Below, piece by piece: positions 7,776 to 15,600 of a stretch of DNA of 20,348 bases. The DNA lies in IMG/VR virus record IMGVR_UViG_3300037264_000305, positions 1 to 20,348 of that record. The stretch is one strand, 5' to 3'. The notes under the pieces were generated by a model. It was not told the origin of the DNA. It searched no databases and saw nothing but the letters and a program-made list of their open reading frames with translations. The position numbers and the translations under genes were made by a program. The stretch is from a virus. Numbering within the stretch: the stretch's first letter is position 1; each line of letters opens with the position of its first letter.

Positions 7776-8201
7776 GCAGCGATCACAGTGACCCCCGGTA
7801 GCGTGTTATTCGTCGACGGCGAGAGGGTCAACGGATACCTCGCGGGAGCGACCATCACTGCCGGAATGGCCGTCTATGTGGACACCGCAGGACTGGTTCA
7901 GATCGGCACCAACGCAACCTCCGCAGGTTCGGGGGTAGCGGCTCCTTACGTCGGGGTCGCTCTAAACGGCGGCGCGGCAAGTCAGCCGATTCAGATCCTC
8001 AAAACTGGCGGGACTGTGAACATCGGCGGCACCGCAGCGGTCGGCAAGCAGTACTGTCTCGGCACCGCTGGCGGCATCATCCCGGTCGACGACATCGCGA
8101 CCGGCGAGTACATCACCACCATCGGCGTCGGCATCACGGCCGCGAACCTCAAGCTCGGCGTGAACGTCAGCGCAGTTCAAGCCGCCGGCGCCGTGACATA
8201 G
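7773..8201 (+). CDS. Decoration-like structural beta protein
   Basis: A 142-aa protein made of Gly/Ala/Thr/Val-rich beta strands. It opens ITVTPGSVLFVDG, then TITAGMAVYVDTAGLVQIG, GVALNGGAASQPIQILKTGG, VGKQYCLGTAGGIIPVDDI and GVGITAANLKLGVNVS. This pattern (an ITAGQxVYxD turn, a GIALNGAAxGQP turn, and a TSTSNLKL-type ending) is one I associate with widespread phage structural proteins thought to decorate virions. No signal peptide or membrane segment is visible. A strong ribosome binding site suggests high copy number. Its position, between tail terminator and tail tube rather than beside the capsid, is odd and leaves open a tail-surface role. It contains one Cys. Function is inferred. Confidence 0.6.
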   Translation: MAAITVTPGSVLFVDGERVNGYLAGATITAGMAVYVDTAGLVQIGTNATSAGSGVAAPYVGVALNGGAASQPIQILKTGGTVNIGGTAAVGKQYCLGTAGGIIPVDDIATGEYITTIGVGITAANLKLGVNVSAVQAAGAVT

Positions 8202-8214
8202 GAGATAACCAATG
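8200..8214 (+). promoter_or_regulatory. Strong ribosome binding site for the tail tube gene
   Basis: AGGAGA at 8200-8205 overlaps the previous TAG stop and lies six bases before ATG 8212. It resembles the block before ATG 17210 (TAGGAGAGCAACCAATG versus TAGGAGATAACCAATG here), so both may be strong initiation sites. Confidence 0.6.
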
Positions 8215-8634
8215 GCGAATCGACTAGGCCACGAATACCGACTTTACGTTGACAACGGTTCCGGCACCTACACGGAGGTCGCGGGGCAGACGGACTGCAC
8301 GATCAACCGGCCGCAGGAACTGATCGACGTCACGGCCAAAAGCGACACGCTGAAAATCCGCGTACCTGGGCGGCCGGACCTGACGATCAACGTCAGCGGC
8401 AACGTGCGGCTGCCGGACACCAACGGACTCACGAGGCTCTACACGGTCATGCTCGCGCAGACTCCGGTCAACGTGCAGGTGCGCTATACGCCGTTCAGCG
8501 CTTCGGAACTTGTGTACGCCGGATCGGTGTATGTGTCGAACAACGACCGCGGCATGGTCGATCAGCAAGCGGCCACGTATTCTTTCCAGCTCACCGCGGC
8601 CGCGGCTGCTACGACCGACACGCTCGGTGCCTAG
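8212..8634 (+). CDS. Major tail tube protein
   Basis: A 140-aa protein whose hexameric rings should stack into the tail tube. It shows the pattern of Phage_tail_2-type tube proteins: an opening strand HEYRLYVDNGSGTYTEVAGQ, TDCTINRPQELIDVTAKSD (the conserved insert with the N-x-x-x-x-DVT-x-K motif), a central strand TINVSGNVRLPD, a helix GLTRLYTVMLAQ, the loop VRYTPFSASELVYAG, and a C-terminal Ala/Thr-rich strand. Length matches small siphoviral and gene-transfer-agent tube proteins. It is followed with no gap by the assembly chaperone in the same reading frame, as is typical of tube-chaperone-tape measure order. The strong ribosome binding site agrees with a high-copy component. Confidence 0.82.
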   Translation: MANRLGHEYRLYVDNGSGTYTEVAGQTDCTINRPQELIDVTAKSDTLKIRVPGRPDLTINVSGNVRLPDTNGLTRLYTVMLAQTPVNVQVRYTPFSASELVYAGSVYVSNNDRGMVDQQAATYSFQLTAAAAATTDTLGA

Positions 8635-9030
8635 TTGGCCGAGTACACGATCAGCGCCGAACGCGGCGAGGTTCCGATCACGATCGAAGGCGTCGTGTAT
8701 CCGATGCGTCCCAGTGGCGCAGCTCAGATGGCGATTGAGGACCAGCTAGGGACGACGATCACCGAGCTTTGGTTCCGCATGGCCGCTCTGTGGAAGCGGT
8801 CGAGCGGCGAGCCAGCCGACGGCGCAGCTGGGCTCACGCTCAAGCAGATGGCCGTTGTAGTGACGGAGTGCATAAAAGCCGCCGGCCGTGACCGTCAGGA
8901 CAAAGACTTGCAGGCATTCAAAGTCGATCGCATTGCCGACCTGATTGCCGATAATCGCATGGGCTACAACGAACCTCTCGCGACCCTACTTGGCGGGATG
9001 CTCACGAAGGACGACGAAAAAAAAGCGTAA
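8635..9030 (+). CDS. Tail assembly chaperone, gpG-like (GTA gp10-type)
   Basis: A 131-aa protein that probably coats the tape measure before tube polymerisation. It opens with a short beta hairpin (SAERGEVPITIEGVVYPMRP), then helices (GAAQMAIEDQLGTTITELWF; LTLKQMAVVVTECIKAAGRD; DRIADLIADNRMGYNEPLATLL). This resembles Phage_TAC_11/GTA gp10 proteins. Initiation is probably at TTG 8635, immediately after the tail tube TAG stop and in its frame, so reinitiation or low-level readthrough is plausible; no ATG fits the N-terminus. The 3' end is GAA AAA AAA GCG TAA, containing the heptamer A AAA AAA. A -1 slip there extends the protein by 47 residues to a 177-aa fusion, as in lambda G-GT. Confidence 0.8.
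   Translation: MAEYTISAERGEVPITIEGVVYPMRPSGAAQMAIEDQLGTTITELWFRMAALWKRSSGEPADGAAGLTLKQMAVVVTECIKAAGRDRQDKDLQAFKVDRIADLIADNRMGYNEPLATLLGGMLTKDDEKKA
9018..9024 (+). promoter_or_regulatory. -1 programmed ribosomal frameshift site (A AAA AAA)
   Basis: In the chaperone frame the codons are GAA (9016) AAA (9019) AAA (9022) GCG (9025) TAA (9028). The final A of GAA plus two AAA codons form the canonical X-XXY-YYZ heptamer, three bases before the zero-frame stop codon is exposed. After a -1 slip, reading resumes AGC GTA ACC from 9024 and stays open to TGA 9165-9167. Only a weak hairpin is visible downstream. Confidence 0.8.
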
Positions 9031-9167
9031 CCCGGTTCATGACCGCGGCCCTCGGTGGGCAGTTGTGCCACGCGCTCCATTGGACCCCGCAACAGTATTG
9101 GGAATGCACGTCCCGTGAGATACTAGCCATAGCGGAGGCGGCGGCAGCACCCAATGGCAAGGCTTGA
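9024..9167 (+). CDS. Tail assembly chaperone frameshift extension (gpT-like, Phage_TAC_6-type)
   Basis: The -1 frame encodes 47 further residues, SVTRFMTAALGGQLCHALHW then TPQQYWECTSREILAIAEAA, and ends at a TGA that overlaps the tape measure start by 14 bases. The pattern LGxLCxxLHWTPQQYWECTxxEILAI matches small tail chaperones of the DUF2376/Phage_TAC_6 type, where an L-x-W-x-P-x-x-F/Y-W-x-x-T-x-x-E-L signature follows a membrane-like helix. It would bind tape measure. An independent 42-aa product from ATG 9039 is conceivable but has no ribosome binding site, which favours production by frameshifting as a minor fusion. Confidence 0.75.
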   Translation, partial: SVTRFMTAALGGQLCHALHWTPQQYWECTSREILAIAEAAAAPNGKA

Positions 9168-11034
9168 AGATCTAGAGTTTCGTATCACCGCCAACATGGG
9201 CGAGCTTACGACCGCGCTCAACAGCGGATCGGCTCAGGTGAAGCGATTCGCGGATCGCACGGCCAACGACTTCTCACGCTTCGGCCGGGGCGTAGGCATT
9301 GGGCTCGACGCACTGCGCTCCGCGCTAGCGGCGTTCGGCATCGCTCTAGGCGCGAGGTCAATCCTCAATTTCGCGCGCAACGCGATCGAGACCGCGGACG
9401 CTATCGGCGAGACCGCCAAGGCCGCTGGCCTCGGTGCGGAGCGGTTCCAGCGACTGCAATTCGTATTCGAGCAGAACGGCGTCGAGGCAGAGAGTTTCGG
9501 TTTAGCGATGCGCACGCTGAACGTGCGCCTAGGACAGTTTCAAACGACCGGAGCCGGGCCAGCGGCTGAGGCGCTCAAGGATCTGGGTCTGGCGCAGGAC
9601 GTAGCGAACGGCAAGATCCGCACAGCCGACGACCTGATGACGGCTCTGATAAGGAAGTTCGGCCAGGTCGAGGGTACGGCGAAGGCCGCCGCGCTTGGCG
9701 CCGCTCTGTTCGGCAGGGGCGTTGGCGTGGAGATGGTTCCGGCGTTGTTGCGCGGAGCCGATGCGATGGAGTCGGCTGCCGCTGCCGCTAAGGGAATCTT
9801 CACTGACGACCAGGTGCGCGCGGCCGACGAGATCAACGACAAATTCAACGAGCTGTCCCAGACTATCGGCGTGACGTTTAAGGGCGCAGTTCTCGACGCG
9901 CTTGAGGGCTGGCGGCAGTTCTTTGGCCCGACCGAAGTCGAGGCAGCCAAGAAACGCATGGGCCAACTGAACACTCTGATTCAGGAAAATAATGCGGAGA
10001 TCGAGCGGATTGGGCGGAGCACGCCGCGATTCTTCGGGGGCTTGTTTGCGGCTCTCGGGCACGCGGAGATAGACCATCGCACTGAGCAGGTGGCCAAGTA
10101 CACCAAGGAGCTTGATGCTCTCTGGGAAGTCGTCAAGAGGGCCGCCGGAATCGACAACACGCGCCCGACAGGCGCCGAACTTCTTGACGGCGATACAGCC
10201 GCATCCAAAGGGCAGAAGCACTCGCCGGAGCTGCGAGCAGTCATCTCACAGCTCGAAATGGCTGAGAAGCTCACAGAGGCAATGGCGACCGACTTCGAGC
10301 GGCAGGCCGAAGCGATGCGCGAGGCAAAGTTCTTGCTTGACGATCAGCGAATAACGCTGGAGACCTACAACCGCCTACGCGACTCCTTCCTCAAGCCGAT
10401 CTTAGTTGACGCCCGTCGCATGGAAGATCCCGCCGTCGCTCGCCGCACCAAAGAACTAGCCGACGCAGCCGAGGAAGCCAAGCGCAAGTCCGAGCAGTTC
10501 GGCATCGCGCTCGCTTCGGCGTTCGAGTCTCGTGGTATCGAGGCGTTGATGAACGGCGACATCCGCGCCGGCATTCGCGGGTTCGCGCAGGACTTAGCAG
10601 AACTGGTGATCCGCATCGCTGTCTTGCAGCCGTTGGCAGAGCGACTTGCCGCGACGTTCTCGAACATGGGAAGCGGTAGCAAGGGCGGCGTCCTCGCCTC
10701 GCTGGCCGGGATGTTTGGCGGTGGTGGTGGCGGCGGCGGTGGTGATCCTCTAGCCGGCATCGAGACGTTCGGCAGCGGTGGACCAATGAGCGCCGGGCAG
10801 ATGGGAATTGTCGGCGACCGCGGTCCTGAGCTGTGGGTGCCAAACGTCGCCGGACGAATCCTGACCGGCTCGCAGGCGCGCGGCATGGGCGGCGGCACGA
10901 CGGTCGTGCAGAACTTCTACACGCAAGCCGGGTTACCTCCGCAGTGGGAAGTGCAGCTAGCAGGGGTCGCCAGTCTCGCAGCCGGCGCCGCGCTCGATGC
11001 GGTCAATAGTCGCGGGCCTGGTGGGCGTCGATGA
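9154..11034 (+). CDS. Tail tape measure protein
   Basis: A 626-aa protein setting tail length and probably passing into the host envelope during DNA ejection. The N-terminal half is helical: coiled-coil start (LEDLEFRITANMGELTTALN), a hydrophobic/Ala-rich stretch ~53-75 (LRSALAAFGIALGARSILNF), then GETAKAAGLGAERFQRLQFV and LKDLGLAQDVANG with repeated helices. A long coiled region spans ~270-500. The C-terminus is flexible and Gly rich: nine Gly at 522-530, then the tape-measure signature GIVGDRGPELWVP (551-563) and VQNFYTQAG. By the usual ~1.5 angstrom per residue rule this implies a tail near 90 nm, so it is a short to medium siphoviral tail. It follows the chaperones and precedes the distal tail gene, the standard position. 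Confidence 0.93.
   Translation: MARLEDLEFRITANMGELTTALNSGSAQVKRFADRTANDFSRFGRGVGIGLDALRSALAAFGIALGARSILNFARNAIETADAIGETAKAAGLGAERFQRLQFVFEQNGVEAESFGLAMRTLNVRLGQFQTTGAGPAAEALKDLGLAQDVANGKIRTADDLMTALIRKFGQVEGTAKAAALGAALFGRGVGVEMVPALLRGADAMESAAAAAKGIFTDDQVRAADEINDKFNELSQTIGVTFKGAVLDALEGWRQFFGPTEVEAAKKRMGQLNTLIQENNAEIERIGRSTPRFFGGLFAALGHAEIDHRTEQVAKYTKELDALWEVVKRAAGIDNTRPTGAELLDGDTAASKGQKHSPELRAVISQLEMAEKLTEAMATDFERQAEAMREAKFLLDDQRITLETYNRLRDSFLKPILVDARRMEDPAVARRTKELADAAEEAKRKSEQFGIALASAFESRGIEALMNGDIRAGIRGFAQDLAELVIRIAVLQPLAERLAATFSNMGSGSKGGVLASLAGMFGGGGGGGGGDPLAGIETFGSGGPMSAGQMGIVGDRGPELWVPNVAGRILTGSQARGMGGGTTVVQNFYTQAGLPPQWEVQLAGVASLAAGAALDAVNSRGPGGRR
10717..10743 (+). repeat. (GGN)9 polyglycine tract in the tape measure gene
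   Basis: Nine consecutive GGT/GGC codons encode Gly 522-530 of the tape measure protein. This is a low-complexity, slippage-prone run that probably forms a flexible linker before the C-terminal domain; copy number could vary between isolates in steps of three bases without breaking the frame. Confidence 0.8.
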
Positions 11035-11630
11035 GCACCGCGTTCCCCTCATCGCTGCTGACCAAGATCCTCCGAATGCGGCGAGACCTGAATGAGAACA
11101 AGGCCATCTTCGAGTCGCTATTCACGCGCGAGCGGCAGGTCGTATCACTCAGCGGTGGGACGTCTGATCGTTGGGAAGGAATCCTTGAGACCGTCTCGCT
11201 CAAGCCGTCCGAGGTTCGTGTCATGGAGGCGTTCCTCCATCAAGTCGGAATCTATGGTGAGTGGACGGTCAAAAATCCTGACTACACTGGACCGACGAGC
11301 GGGCAGAGTGTTGCGCTAGTACAAGGGGCCGGGCAGTCCGGCACCTCGCTGATCGTCGACGGGGTTACTCCGTCGGTGTCGTTCTTGCTGGCCGGCGAGT
11401 TCTTCCAGGTCGGAACTGAGTTCAAGGTGGTGACCGCTGACTGCACGGCCAACGGGTCGGGCGTGGTTACGGTCACCTTCAAACCAGCGTTGCGGACTTC
11501 GCCAGCGGACAACGCCGCGCTCACTCTTACCACGCCGCTCATGCTGCTACTGTTGACCGCGAACGCTTCAGTCGACACCAACAACGAGGGCCGGTCTACG
11601 TTCTCGCTCGGGTTTCAGGAGTCGCTGTAG
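11031..11630 (+). CDS. Distal tail / minor tail protein
   Basis: A 199-aa protein. N-terminal helices (TKILRMRRDLNENKAIFESLF) lead into beta strands (RWEGILETVSLKPSEVRVMEAF), a W-containing segment, a domain with GQSVALVQGAGQSGTSLIVD and SFLLAGEFFQVG, and a final beta unit (LMLLLLTANASVDTNNEGRS). The hydrophobic Leu-rich strand near the C-terminus should not be read as a membrane segment given the surrounding beta context. Location immediately after the tape measure fits a distal tail (Dit/GTA gp12-like) ring that connects tube to tip. No named domain is recognised. It starts by ATGA overlap with the tape measure stop. Confidence 0.55.
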   Translation: MSTAFPSSLLTKILRMRRDLNENKAIFESLFTRERQVVSLSGGTSDRWEGILETVSLKPSEVRVMEAFLHQVGIYGEWTVKNPDYTGPTSGQSVALVQGAGQSGTSLIVDGVTPSVSFLLAGEFFQVGTEFKVVTADCTANGSGVVTVTFKPALRTSPADNAALTLTTPLMLLLLTANASVDTNNEGRSTFSLGFQESL

Positions 11631-12280
11631 TGGCTGACCGCGGTTTCTCTGCAACGATCGAGACGATGCTAAGCGCGCAGGACGCTGCCGCTGCGCTGCT
11701 CGTCTACCTCGACTGGCCCGGCGGTGCGGTGCGCGCCTGGACCGGCGTGGGGTCCGTGACGTGGAACGCGCAGACGTGGCTCGGGGTCGGGAATCTCGGC
11801 AGCATCGACAAGATCGTGGACTCCGTTGATCGCGCCGACATCGGGGTAGACCTGTCGTTCAACTACCTCGACGACACGCTGCGCAACGCGATCATCGCCA
11901 CAGATCCGGTGGGCCGCGCTGCGTCGGTGTACCTCGCTGCCGTGAATGCGGCGGCCGGGACGATCACCGACGCCTACGAGATATTCGCCGGCTTCATGGA
12001 CCGCGTAGAGATCGAGGATGCCGGGAGCAGCGGTCGAATCGTCGTTCGACTAGCGTCGGAGCTTGCGCGGCTGAATCGGCCGACGTACTACCAGCTCACG
12101 CACGCGCATCAGCAGGCTCTATTCCCCGGTGACTTAGGGATGGAGTTCGCGCCCCGGATGGACGAGCCGATCATGTGGGGGCGCCGCCCGCTGCTGCCGC
12201 TGACCGGTCCAGGTCAGCCTCCGAGCACCGAGCCCTATCCGGGCTACAACGATCAATTCTTGTTTCCGTACCCACAATGA
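11630..12280 (+). CDS. Tail hub protein (GTA gp13/DUF2163-like)
   Basis: A 216-aa beta-rich protein, starting at GTG 11630 that overlaps the upstream stop (TAGTG). It opens RGFSATIETMLSAQDAAAAL, then LVYLDWPGGAVRAWTGVGSV and TWNAQTWLGVGNLGSIDKIV, continues through strand pairs (DIGVDLSFNYLDDTLRNAII; DAYEIFAGFMDRVEIEDAGS), and ends with LASELARLNRPTYYQLTHAH. Gene order (distal tail, this protein, peptidase-like protein, tip protein) and the TW-N-G/A-Q-TWLGVG pattern suggest a hub/baseplate protein analogous to GTA gp13. The last ~25 residues are Pro/Gly/Tyr rich and may be an extended arm. The exact family name is uncertain. Confidence 0.6.
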   Translation: MADRGFSATIETMLSAQDAAAALLVYLDWPGGAVRAWTGVGSVTWNAQTWLGVGNLGSIDKIVDSVDRADIGVDLSFNYLDDTLRNAIIATDPVGRAASVYLAAVNAAAGTITDAYEIFAGFMDRVEIEDAGSSGRIVVRLASELARLNRPTYYQLTHAHQQALFPGDLGMEFAPRMDEPIMWGRRPLLPLTGPGQPPSTEPYPGYNDQFLFPYPQ

Positions 12281-12678
12281 TGAGGCGCACGGACTGGCCG
12301 GAGCGGATGGCGCTCGCGCTCGCGGCCGCGGAGGTGATGCGGTTCGTGGAGTCCTACTCGTGCGTGTGCTTCGCCGCTGACGTCGTGCTCGCCATGACCG
12401 ACGTCGACCCGCTGCCGGTGCGGCACGAGTCCGTGGTCGACGCCTACAAGTACATGCGCTCGGTGGAGGGCTTCGAGACGATCGAGGCTGCGATCGAGGC
12501 GAAGGTCGGGCCGAGCGTACCGCTGGCGTTCGCTCGTCGCGGCGATCTGATCCTGCGACGCGTGGACGGGCAGGAGGCGATAGGTATCTGCTGCGGGCAG
12601 GAGTCGGCATTCATAAGCTCGCAGGGCGGGCTCGCGTTCTGGCCCACGCTCTCGCAGTCCGCGGCGTTTAGGGTCTAG
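12277..12678 (+). CDS. DUF6950 / NlpC-P60-like tail protein
   Basis: A 133-aa protein in the usual place of the tail peptidase, between hub and tip protein. It shows the DUF6950 order: a helix DWPERMALALAAAEVMRFVE, a Cys helix SYSCVCFAADVVLAMTDVDP, a YMRS turn, a GDLIL segment (ARRGDLILRRV), AIGICCGQESAFISSQGGLA and an aromatic/Ala-rich end (FWPTLSQSAAFRV). The fold is NlpC/P60-like, whose members cut peptidoglycan peptides. The nucleophile position (S-C-V-C) carries two Cys, but the usual His after GDLIL is replaced by Ala-Ile-Gly, so activity is doubtful. Start ATG 12277 overlaps the upstream stop (ATGA). Function may now be structural. Confidence 0.7.
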   Translation: MMRRTDWPERMALALAAAEVMRFVESYSCVCFAADVVLAMTDVDPLPVRHESVVDAYKYMRSVEGFETIEAAIEAKVGPSVPLAFARRGDLILRRVDGQEAIGICCGQESAFISSQGGLAFWPTLSQSAAFRV

Positions 12679-12680
12679 CG

Positions 12681-15600
12681 GTGTCAGACTCCCTCAAGCG
12701 CGTCGTCGGCATCGGCCTGCTGATATTCGGGACGATCTACTCGGGCGCCGCCCTTGGCCCCAAGCTGCTGCTCGCGATGAAGCTCGTCGGTACGGTGCTG
12801 CTGTCGAGCGGCGCCAAGAAGATCAAGGGCGCGCTGCAGTCGTTCGGCACCGAACTGCAACTGTCCGGCGACCCGACCGACGTTCGCAGCATAGTCTACG
12901 GCGAGACGTGGACCGGCGGCACGCTTCGCTATCGCAACTCCACCGGGGTCGATAACCGCGAGCTGTACATGGTGGTAGTGCTCGCCGGGCACTCGTGCGA
13001 CTCAGTGCCGCAGGTGGTGGCTGACAAAGAGTCGCTCGCGATTGATGGCAGCGGCAACGTGACTTCACCGGTCAAGTGGGCCGGGCTGATGAACATCCGC
13101 TTCTACCTCGGCAGCGACACGCAGACCGTCGACACTACGCTCGACACCGCCTTCGCGAACTGGACTAGCAATCACCGCCTGCGTGGACTCACATACGCAA
13201 TCGTCAAGCTGACGTTCGACGAGACAAATCTCAACACCGTCCCGCAATTCCGGTTCAAGGTCCGCGGTCGGAAGGTGTACGACAATCGTCTCGACTCGAC
13301 GAACGGTGGCAGCGGCTCGCATCGCTTGAATGACGAGACCACGTGGGCGTGGTCGGAGAACGCGGTCAACTGCTGCTACGACTACGCGCGCGGCGTGATG
13401 ATAAACGGCATTAGGATCGCCGGTCCTGGCATCTCGTCGACGCGAGTCGATCCTGCGAACATCATCGCCGAGGCGAACGTGTGCGACGAGAACGTCGCGA
13501 TAGCTGCCGGCGGGAATGGCAACCGCTACACGGTCAACGGGGTCATCGACCCGAGGCAGCCGTCCGAGGAAATCATCAAGCTGTTCGAGTCGGCGTTCGG
13601 CGGTGAGTTCTTGTGGAGCGACAACAAGTGGCGGTTCTTCGTCGGCGCCTACCGCACCCCGACTCTGGCGCTGACTGCCGATCACTTCATCGGGCCGCTC
13701 AAGCACGTAGTCCACATGGGCGAGGCGGCGCGTTACGACACCATCCAGGGGCGGTACTCGTCGTCCGCTGAGCAAGGCGGACTCGTAGACTACTCTCCGG
13801 TGAGCCTCCCGACCGCGACGGTAGGTAGCGAGCGCATCGCGTCGCTCGACTTCCAGCTCGTGAACGACATCATGGACGGCGGCGGGACGGATGGCGGGGC
13901 GAGGGCGCAGAGAATCGCGAAGCTGGAGCTGGAGAAGCGCGCTGCCGGCAAGCGTATCTCCTGCACCACTTCGCTCTACGGTTTTCGCGCGATGCCCGGC
14001 GAGACGATCTCGGTCACGCACGCGGCGTTCGGGCTCTCTGCTCAGGCGATGCGCGTGATGGAGGTTCAGCTCCGGCCGGTGTTCGACGGGGAGAAGTCCG
14101 GGCTGGTCGTCGACCTCGTGCTCGAAGCCGGGCCGTCGTCGCTCTACACGTGGGCGGCGGAGGAGACGGCGATAGGCGCGAGTCCGACGCTGCCACAAGC
14201 ACAGGTGCCGATTGAATCCCCGCTAGGCTGGACCCCCGTCCTCGTCAACGTCGCGCGTGCTGGCTCGACGTTCACCAAGACCGACGGCACCGGCTACACC
14301 GCGTCGGTCTACTCGACCGAGCGATACCCGGCGTGCGTGGTGTCGACGCGCGGGCCGAACACTACGAACCTCGGGGTGTTCGTTGGGCTTAGCGTGACCC
14401 CGACGACTAACCACAGCTACGAGACCATCGACTTCATGTGGGGGTACGACAACGACGGCGTACTCCGCATCTACGAACTCGGCGTCTACGAAGCATTCGG
14501 CACCTACAGCGGCAGCGGCGATCCGGTCTCGATCGAATACGACGGCCACACCGTCAGGTACTACCGCGGCGCTGCGCTGATTCGCTCTACGCCTCGCGAG
14601 GGCGCCTACCTCCACCTCGACTCGTCCTTCGCCGGGGCGGGTGTCGTTCTCAATCAGCTCACGTTCGCCGAGGGGGCGCTGCAAGTCCCGAGCGGGAACC
14701 TACTGCGAGTGGACGGGTGGGCGGTCGGCGATGTGCCGTCCGCAGGGCGCGGAAACTTTGTTCCCGTTGAAACCGCGACCAACGAGACGCAGGTGTTAAT
14801 CAGCACCGGGCCGCACGGCATCTCGCAGATGGCGTGGGAGGCGAGCTGCACCGATCCTGGATTTGGTAGCGGTGGCGACGCCAACGGCGGTTGGGACAAC
14901 CGCGCCGATCTCAAGGGACTCAATCCGGCAAAAGCGTATCGCTCGACGGTGTGGGCTCGTCGGCGCGTGTCTACCGGCGGCACCAACGGCTTCTATCACG
15001 GCTGCGGCCAGGTCAGCGACACATATGATCTCGGTGGAGGCGTCAACAATAACCCGTATTTCGTCGCCGGCACCATTGTGAGCACCGCGCTCCCTGTAAT
15101 AGACCGCTGGTACTTGTGCGTCGGCGTCATCCACGGCTCTAGCTACGCTGGCAGCAACTCGGGCGTGGCAGGCATCTACGACCCGACGACCGGGCAGAAG
15201 GTGCTCGCCGCGAACGAGTTCCGCATGGCGCCGACTGCCACGACTCAGAGTCATCGCACGTTCATGTACTACGGCGGCGATACGACCGTGCGCATCGAGT
15301 GGACTGAGCCGCGCTTCGAGGAGATCAACGGCAACGAGCCCGCTCTATCGGCCCTGCTGACTTCTGGTAACGCGCTCGACTGGCGGCGCGAGATGGTGCA
15401 CGACGAGTTCGCGTATGTGAACGACGTGGACTTGCTGATGCACTGGGGGGATGTCTCCGGTGGCGGCGAGATAACTGCTATAGCAGACACCACCGCCCCC
15501 GGTGGCAACGCGGTCCGGTTCGGCAACAACTCCGGCAACGACCAGCGGTGGATATGGTTCAAAGACTACCTATTTCCATACGACGGGCTGTCGCTGTACG

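Noticed and set aside
13065-14198. A 377-codon minus-strand frame within the tail tip gene.
   Set aside because: Low-complexity Arg/Val-rich translation opposite a conserved tip domain; typical codon-bias shadow.
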